From RGIG1959 sp045637645 (lineage in GTDB: Bacteria > Bacillota > Clostridia > Oscillospirales > Acutalibacteraceae), in assembly GCA_045637645.1 (NCBI GenBank), contig JAZTZV010000092.1, positions 1 through 10,407 on the forward strand: a stretch of DNA of 10,407 nucleotides, written 5' to 3'. Shown here piece by piece: positions 5,808 to 10,407 of the stretch. Position numbers and translations under genes: made by a program. Position 1 is the first letter of the stretch; every line of letters begins with the position of its first letter. Under the pieces are notes generated by a model that saw nothing but the letters and a program-made list of their open reading frames with translations, had not been told where the DNA came from and ran no database searches.

Positions 5808-7116
5808 AGATTTCACAAAACCCGCGTCGGACGCGCAAGCACCCGCGCGCCGTCGAAAAAAGAAATCAAACGGCAGTTTGAAAATGCTCGGACGGTTTTT
5901 GATCCTGTGTGCGGCGCTGCTGTGCGCGTATGCCTTGCTGATGAACTGGAAAAGCATCGCCCCCGACAGCTTTGTGGCGTGGGTCGATGACGTGATCGCG
6001 GGCACGGCAGGCGGCGAATGGCCCGTATCGTTGACGGGCGACACCGTGTTTGATATGCAGGAAGCGGGCGCGAATTTGGTCGTTGTGACCGATACCGCCA
6101 CGAAATATTACAACACCAGCGGCGGCGAATCGATTCGCCGTCAATGCGCCTATGCCGCGCCGATGTTGCGCGTCAACGGCAAATATGTGTTGTTGCTCGA
6201 ATCGAGCGGCAACCGCTACCGTTTGGAAACTCGCTCGCAAATCGAGAGCGAAAAAACGCTGTCCGGCACGATCTATGCCGGAGCCGTCAGCAAGAAAGGC
6301 GATGTCGCCGTGGTGACCGATTCCTCGCAAAGTCACATCTCCGAGGTGACGGTGTATTCCCGTTCGGGCAACCAACGCTATCAATGGCTCAGCTCCGAAT
6401 GGCTGGTGATGGATGCCGCGTTCTCGCGTGACGGCAACAAGCTTGCTGTCGTCGGATGCCGCTCGCAAAACGGTGCAATGCAGTCGGCGATTTTGGTGTT
6501 TGACCTGCGCGGCAAGCAAACGCAACCGGTACAATATTTGGCGGATGATGTGCTCTACTCCCGCATACACTATACCAAGAACGGCACGGTCGTGGCGGTG
6601 GGCGACGGACGCGCGCAATTCGTCAACCCGACGGGTAAGCTCGACACAACGGTGGCGTACGAAAATGTGGAGCTGATCGGCTACGCCTTTGCCGCGAACG
6701 ATGTGTTGATCGTCACGCGCCCCTACGGTTCGCAAGAAGGCGGCACCGCGTCGCTGTATTCGTCGTCGGGCGATTTGAAAACGGCGCAGGAATTTGAAGG
6801 TGCGTTCCGCGATGCCGCGGCGAACGACAACGGCTTTTTGGTGTTGTCGGACGACTATTTGTATCATATCAACGGCAAAGGGATTCACGATCGTGCCGCT
6901 GTGTCGGCGGATTGCTTGATGACCGGCACGGTCGAAGGCAAAGAATTGGTGCTTGGCTTGACCCAAATCGCGCAAGTGAAGTGGGGCGTTGAAGAAGCGG
7001 AAAAAACCGAAGTGACGACGGTTGCGACGACCGCCTCGACCACGACAGCAACCACAACGTCGACGATGATGGCGACAACGACGACCACCGCACCGGCGGA
7101 TGCTTCGGACGCGTAA
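5788..7116 (+). CDS. DUF5711 family membrane-anchored protein with threonine-rich C-terminal tail
   Basis: This 442-aa protein starts at TTG. Residues 1-32 are cytoplasmic and basic (RRRKKK at 21-26). One hydrophobic helix at about 35-53 acts as a signal anchor, placing the rest outside the cell. Residues 80-400 are beta-rich with repeated 'G..V.VVTD' and 'DGNKLAVVG' type strands, as in a WD40/YVTN-like propeller. The stretches WLVMDAAFSRDGNKLAVVG and 'SAILVFDLRGK' match what I know of the clostridial DUF5711 family, whose function is not established. Residues 407-442 are a low-complexity tail with 17 Thr in 36 residues and no LPXTG or other anchor. The gene begins inside truA and is followed after 29 nt by a CvpA-family gene. 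A role in envelope sensing or assembly is possible, but this is inference from topology and neighbours. Confidence 0.85.
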   Translation: MSRRTYKDFTKPASDAQAPARRRKKKSNGSLKMLGRFLILCAALLCAYALLMNWKSIAPDSFVAWVDDVIAGTAGGEWPVSLTGDTVFDMQEAGANLVVVTDTATKYYNTSGGESIRRQCAYAAPMLRVNGKYVLLLESSGNRYRLETRSQIESEKTLSGTIYAGAVSKKGDVAVVTDSSQSHISEVTVYSRSGNQRYQWLSSEWLVMDAAFSRDGNKLAVVGCRSQNGAMQSAILVFDLRGKQTQPVQYLADDVLYSRIHYTKNGTVVAVGDGRAQFVNPTGKLDTTVAYENVELIGYAFAANDVLIVTRPYGSQEGGTASLYSSSGDLKTAQEFEGAFRDAAANDNGFLVLSDDYLYHINGKGIHDRAAVSADCLMTGTVEGKELVLGLTQIAQVKWGVEEAEKTEVTTVATTASTTTATTTSTMMATTTTTAPADASDA

Positions 7117-7145
7117 AGGGTTCGGTTTCAGAAAGGAAGGATCGC

Positions 7146-7847
7146 GTGCAAACGTGGATGATTTTGGATGGCATCGTGATCGCGATCGCGGCGACGTTTA
7201 CGGTCGTCGGCTGTGTGCGCGGTTTTATCAAATCGGCGGTGCGTCCCATCGGCGCGATCGCGGCGGCGATCGCGGCGGCATTCGGTGCGAGTCCGATCGC
7301 AACGTGGCTGTACGAAACGGTGTTTTACACATCGGTCGAACAGTTTGTGGAGAAACAGATCCAAGACGGCGCGGCGATGGCGGCACAATCGCTCAGCGAT
7401 CAAATCACCGCGATCACGACCTCTCTCCCGCAGGGCTTGCAATCCGTGCTCGCGTTGCTCGGCACCGAAACAATGATCCAAGACGGCGCGGCGCAAACCG
7501 CGGACAAATTGCTTCCCACCGTGATGGAGCAGTTGGTCACGCCGCTTTGCATGACGGTGTTGCAGGCAATCGCGTTTTTAGCCCTCTTTTTCACATTGTT
7601 CATTTTGATCCACCTGCTCGGGATCTGGATGGATAAAATATTTTCGAAAAAAACCTCGACCAAAACGGTCAATCGCGTGCTCGGGGCGGTACTCGGCTTG
7701 GCGGAAAGTGTACCGTTGCTGTTGGCGCTGTGCCTCGCGGTGCAGATTTATTTGACGCTGGCGGGCGCGCAAAGTGTGTTCAACGTCGAGGATATTGAGC
7801 AAACGTATGTACTGGAGTGGCTGATGCAGGTCAACCCTCTGATGTAA
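7146..7847 (+). CDS. CvpA family membrane protein
   Basis: This 233-aa protein has hydrophobic segments at about 7-23, 33-50, 137-160 and 178-205. The N-terminal ILDGIVIAIAATFTVVGCVRGF and the later NRVLGAVLGL (176-185) fit the CvpA fold, named for colicin V production but widespread in bacteria with poorly defined envelope-related roles. The central region (about 60-135) is longer than in minimal CvpA proteins and carries two IQDGAA motifs (72-77 and 111-116) encoded by identical 19-bp sequences. The start chosen is GTG 7146, behind aaagga (7132-7137) with 8-nt spacing; ATG 7158 would remove only four residues. It lies between the DUF5711 gene and pgsA, all membrane-associated. Family assignment is good; biochemical function is not known. 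Confidence 0.8.
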   Translation: MQTWMILDGIVIAIAATFTVVGCVRGFIKSAVRPIGAIAAAIAAAFGASPIATWLYETVFYTSVEQFVEKQIQDGAAMAAQSLSDQITAITTSLPQGLQSVLALLGTETMIQDGAAQTADKLLPTVMEQLVTPLCMTVLQAIAFLALFFTLFILIHLLGIWMDKIFSKKTSTKTVNRVLGAVLGLAESVPLLLALCLAVQIYLTLAGAQSVFNVEDIEQTYVLEWLMQVNPLM

Positions 7848-7866
7848 ATCGGCAGTTTCAAAAGCA

Positions 7867-7873
7867 AGAAGGG
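7867..7873 (+). promoter_or_regulatory. Ribosome binding site fixing the pgsA start
   Basis: agaaggg at 7867-7873 is 9 nt before ATG 7883. The in-frame ATG at 7874 abuts this site with no spacing, and a GTG at 7817 would lie within the CvpA-family gene and add a non-family leader. ATG 7883 is therefore preferred. Confidence 0.6.
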
Positions 7874-7882
7874 ATGTCAAAC

Positions 7883-8497
7883 ATGAAGTTGAAATGGCAG
7901 TGGACGGTTCCGAACGTCTTATCCATATGCCGCATCGTGATCGTACCGATATTTGCGGTGCTGTATCTGTTGAGCGCAAGGTATCCGTCGCTCCTGTGGT
8001 GGTCGATCGGGCTGCTGGTGGCGTCGGGCTTGACGGATATGTTCGACGGCATCATCGCCCGCACGTTCAATCAAATCACCGAGATCGGCAAGGTGCTCGA
8101 TCCGCTGGCGGACAAACTGACACAAATCACCGTGCTGATTTGCATCGCGATCCGCATGCCGCAGTTGTGGCCGCTCGTGGCGGTTTGCTTTTGCAAGGAA
8201 TTGCTGCAGGTCATCGGCGCGAGCTTGATGCTGCTTCGCGGCAAAGGTCGCGTGCATGCGGCGAAATGGTACGGTAAAATCAGCACCTTTGCCTTTTACG
8301 CGGTGATGGCGATGCACGTCTTGTTCCCGACGTCGGGCGATGCGCTGTGGCTCGGATGGAACATGCCTGTGCCACTGTCGGTCACATTGCTCATCATCGT
8401 AGCGATTTTGATGATATTCTCGTTTGCACAATATGCCCGTATTTTTGTGCAGGTCACAAAAGAGGAAACCCCTGTTAAAGGAGAACATGAAGTATGA
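7883..8497 (+). CDS. pgsA: CDP-diacylglycerol--glycerol-3-phosphate 3-phosphatidyltransferase PgsA
   Basis: This 204-aa integral membrane enzyme transfers the phosphatidyl group from CDP-diacylglycerol to glycerol-3-phosphate, the committed step to phosphatidylglycerol and cardiolipin. The CDP-alcohol phosphotransferase signature D-G-x2-A-R-x8-G-x3-D-x3-D is intact: D55, G56, A59, R60, G69, D73, D77, with D52 just upstream. The N-terminal VPNVLSICRIVIVPIF (9-24) is typical of PgsA. Hydrophobic segments are at about 11-31, 36-50, 80-104, 132-149 and 163-187. Size fits PgsA; a related CDP-alcohol transferase such as a cardiolipin synthase cannot be fully excluded from sequence alone. The start is 35 nt after the CvpA-family stop. 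The stop shares ATGA (8494-8497) with the start of the downstream Clp gene, so the two are probably translationally coupled. Confidence 0.88.
   Translation: MKLKWQWTVPNVLSICRIVIVPIFAVLYLLSARYPSLLWWSIGLLVASGLTDMFDGIIARTFNQITEIGKVLDPLADKLTQITVLICIAIRMPQLWPLVAVCFCKELLQVIGASLMLLRGKGRVHAAKWYGKISTFAFYAVMAMHVLFPTSGDALWLGWNMPVPLSVTLLIIVAILMIFSFAQYARIFVQVTKEETPVKGEHEV
8477..8483 (+). promoter_or_regulatory. Ribosome binding site of the Clp ATPase gene
   Basis: aaaggag at 8477-8483 sits 10 nt before ATG 8494. A second ATG (8487), 3 nt after the site, opens only a five-codon frame ending at 8504. ATG 8494 is chosen because it begins the zinc-finger sequence MICKRC. Confidence 0.6.
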
Positions 8498-10407
8498 TTT
8501 GTAAACGTTGCAATAAACGCCCCGCGGTCGTGTTCATCGCGCGCACCGAAGGCGACAAAACGATCAATGACGGCTATTGTCTGACCTGTGCCAAAGAACT
8601 CAACATCGGCCCCGTCAACGATATGCTCAAGAAATTCGGCATCTCGGACGAAGATCTCGAACAGATGGACGAGCAACTCGGCGATATGATGAGTGAGATG
8701 CAAGAGATGATGAACGACCCCGACAACCCCGACGGTTTTGATCCGGGCGGCGCGGCGACCTTCCCGCCGTTTTTCAAGAATTTGTTCGGCGGCGCGCCGC
8801 AAAGTGCCGACGAACCGCTCGACGGCGAGATCCTGCCGTCGAACACCGAAGGCAAGGACGACAAATCCGCCAAAGCGGATAAAAAAGCGAAAAAGAACGA
8901 GAAAAAGCGCAAATATCTGTCGCAGTTTTGCACCGACCTCACCGCGCGCGCCCGCAAAGGCGAACTGGATCGCATCATCGGTCGCGACCGTGAGATTTAC
9001 CGCATGGTGCAAATTTTGTGCCGCCGCTCGAAGAACAACCCCTGTCTCATCGGCGAACCCGGCGTCGGCAAAACCGCGATCGCCGAAGGCTTGGCGCTTC
9101 GTATCGCCGCGGGCGATGTTCCCGCGCGCCTCAAAAATAAAGAGATCTTCCTGCTCGACATGACGGCACTCGTCGCGGGCACGCAGTTCCGCGGTCAGTT
9201 CGAAGGTCGTATCAAGGGTCTTGTCGACGAGGTCAAAGCCGAAGGCAACATCATCCTCTTCATCGACGAGGTGCATACCCTTGTCGGCACGGGTGATTCC
9301 GAAGGCAGTATGTCGGCGGCAAACATCATGAAACCCGCGTTGTCGCGCGGCGAATTGCAGGTCATCGGCGCGACCACGTTCAACGAATATCGCAAACATA
9401 TCGAAAAAGACGCAGCACTTGAGCGTCGTTTCCAACCGATCACGGTCGAGGAACCGTCGCTCGAGGATGCGATCGGCATCCTGCTCGGCATTCGTTCCTA
9501 TTACGAATCGTTCCACGGCGTGAAGCTGTCGGACAGCATCGTACGTCAAGCGGTGCGCCTGTCCGAGCGGTATATCACCGACCGTTTCCTGCCCGATAAA
9601 GCCATTGACCTGCTCGACGAAGCGTGCGCCGCGGCGGCGCTTCGCAACAAAGCGGCGGATACCTACGCCGACCTGCTCGAAGAGGCGGCGCGCCTGCAAG
9701 AGCAGGAAAAAGAAGGTATGGAGCAAGAAAATATCGACTACGAGCAAATGGCGCAGGTACGCTTGGAACTTGTGAAGGTGCAAGAGGCGGCGGACAAGCT
9801 GCGCGAAGCCGCGACCGAAGCGCCCGTAACGGCGGACGATCTCGCGCGCGTGATCGAGCTGTGGACGGGCATCCCCGCGTCGAAGGTGCAGGAAAACGAA
9901 CTCAAAAAACTTGCCCAACTCGAAGTCGAACTCAAAAAATCGATCATCGGTCAAGATGAAGCGATCGAGCTGGTGTCGGATGCGGTGCGCCGCAGTCGCG
10001 TGCAAATCAGCGACCGCCGCCGTCCCGCGTCGTTCATCTTCGTCGGCCCGACGGGTGTGGGCAAAACCGAGCTTGTCAAAGTGCTTGCGCGCGAATTGTT
10101 CGACACGCCCGACACCCTGATTCGACTCGACATGTCCGAGTTCATGGAGAAGCACGCCGTCTCGCGTATCATCGGCTCGCCTCCCGGCTACGTCGGCTAT
10201 GATGAAGCGGGTCAGCTCACCGAAAAAGTGCGTCGCAAGCCGTATTCGGTGCTGTTGTTCGACGAGATCGAAAAAGCGCATCCCGATGTGCTCAACATTT
10301 TGCTCCAAATCCTCGACGAGGGTCGCGTCACCGACGCGCACGGACGTGTGGTCAATTTCGAAAACACCGTCATCGTCATGACCTCCAACGCGGGCAGTCA
10401 AGTGCAG
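8494..10407 (+). CDS. ClpE/ClpC-type AAA+ unfoldase, ATP-dependent Clp protease ATP-binding subunit (3' incomplete)
   Basis: The open frame runs 638 codons to the window end without a stop. Residues 3-32 carry CxxC-x22-CxxC (C3, C6, C29, C32), a zinc-finger arrangement like that of ClpE, in place of the double Clp_N domain of ClpC. An acidic, Met-rich helix (58-73), a Gly/Pro-rich spacer and a Lys-rich stretch (121-140) follow. AAA-1 has Walker A GEPGVGKT (187-194), Walker B FIDE (D258, E259) and pore loop QFRG (231-234). A short predicted coiled-coil middle domain spans about 394-447. AAA-2 has Walker A GPTGVGKT (518-525), pore loop GYVG (565-568), Walker B LFDE (D590, E591) and sensor region MTSNAGS. 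It should unfold proteins for ClpP; the ClpP-binding loop normally follows SNAG and lies just outside the window. The start overlaps the pgsA stop (ATGA). Confidence 0.92.
   Translation, partial: MICKRCNKRPAVVFIARTEGDKTINDGYCLTCAKELNIGPVNDMLKKFGISDEDLEQMDEQLGDMMSEMQEMMNDPDNPDGFDPGGAATFPPFFKNLFGGAPQSADEPLDGEILPSNTEGKDDKSAKADKKAKKNEKKRKYLSQFCTDLTARARKGELDRIIGRDREIYRMVQILCRRSKNNPCLIGEPGVGKTAIAEGLALRIAAGDVPARLKNKEIFLLDMTALVAGTQFRGQFEGRIKGLVDEVKAEGNIILFIDEVHTLVGTGDSEGSMSAANIMKPALSRGELQVIGATTFNEYRKHIEKDAALERRFQPITVEEPSLEDAIGILLGIRSYYESFHGVKLSDSIVRQAVRLSERYITDRFLPDKAIDLLDEACAAAALRNKAADTYADLLEEAARLQEQEKEGMEQENIDYEQMAQVRLELVKVQEAADKLREAATEAPVTADDLARVIELWTGIPASKVQENELKKLAQLEVELKKSIIGQDEAIELVSDAVRRSRVQISDRRRPASFIFVGPTGVGKTELVKVLARELFDTPDTLIRLDMSEFMEKHAVSRIIGSPPGYVGYDEAGQLTEKVRRKPYSVLLFDEIEKAHPDVLNILLQILDEGRVTDAHGRVVNFENTVIVMTSNAGSQVQ

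Noticed and set aside
4866..6101. 411-codon antisense frame across ecfT, truA and the DUF5711 gene
   Set aside because: It runs through conserved + strand genes, has no ribosome binding site that I can see, and no recognisable domain. It is a codon-bias shadow.
5866..6975. 369-codon antisense frame inside the DUF5711 gene
   Set aside because: The + strand reading gives a membrane anchor and family-like beta strands. The antisense reading is Arg/His-rich with no motif.
7817..7882. Upstream GTG start for pgsA
   Set aside because: It lies inside the CvpA-family coding sequence with no ribosome binding site and adds a 22-residue leader unlike PgsA.
8452..8468. CtsR-like operator (GGTCAAA-type heptads) before the Clp gene
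   Set aside because: The first half-site is close (ggtcaca), but the second (gaggaaa) has three mismatches and the site lies within the pgsA coding sequence. This is too weak to report as an operator.
8296..10401. Very long antisense open frame (701 codons) opposite pgsA and the Clp gene
   Set aside because: The + strand shows intact ClpE/ClpC and PgsA motifs across the same region. The antisense product is low in recognisable motifs and rich in Arg, His and Phe, as expected from mirror reading of GC-rich genes that avoid TTA, CTA and TCA codons.
1..10407. CRISPR array, tRNA, rRNA, riboswitch, transposase or phage genes
   Set aside because: I looked for regularly spaced identical repeats, cloverleaf-like segments and transposase or integrase motifs and saw none. 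No spacer exceeds about 240 nt, and none resembles a known vitamin riboswitch that I can recognise.

Overview
The window is a single-direction (+ strand), densely packed chromosomal segment from a fairly GC-rich Gram-positive bacterium. It is most likely a clostridial Firmicute of the Oscillospiraceae/Ruminococcaceae kind. The reasons are strong AGGAGG-type ribosome binding sites, an ecfA1-ecfA2-ecfT-truA block, a DUF5711 membrane protein, a zinc-finger ClpE-like unfoldase, and short palindromic intergenic repeats. This placement is inferred from gene content only.

Layout: 1-117 is the 3' end of ruvA. Positions 118-355 form a 238-nt spacer filled with back-to-back hairpins. ruvB (356-1390) follows, then a class I SAM-dependent methyltransferase (1435-2295). 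A spacer at 2296-2438 carries heptamer repeats and a second copy of a two-hairpin module also present before ruvB. Next comes the energy-coupling-factor module ecfA1 (2439-3302), ecfA2 (3289-4155) and ecfT (4149-4958), joined by overlaps. A short spacer with decayed repeat pieces precedes truA (5040-5807). A DUF5711 protein (5788-7116, TTG start inside truA), a CvpA-family membrane protein (7146-7847), pgsA (7883-8497) and a ClpE/ClpC-type AAA+ unfoldase (8494 to the window end, incomplete) complete the segment.

Functionally the genes fall into four groups: Holliday-junction branch migration (RuvA, RuvB); RNA modification (TruA, and possibly the methyltransferase); vitamin or micronutrient uptake energised by the EcfAA'T module, which needs substrate-binding S components encoded elsewhere; and an envelope/proteostasis group (DUF5711, CvpA family, PgsA, Clp ATPase). 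Several junctions overlap or are very short, and I see no convincing intrinsic terminator, so long polycistronic transcripts are plausible.

Most genes are ordinary housekeeping genes. The less ordinary material is the structured intergenic DNA, the threonine-rich tail and TTG start of the DUF5711 protein, an in-frame 19-bp repeat in the CvpA-family gene, and the N-terminal region of the Clp ATPase. I found no phage, transposase, CRISPR array, tRNA or rRNA, and nothing I can defend as a wholly new defence or biosynthetic system.
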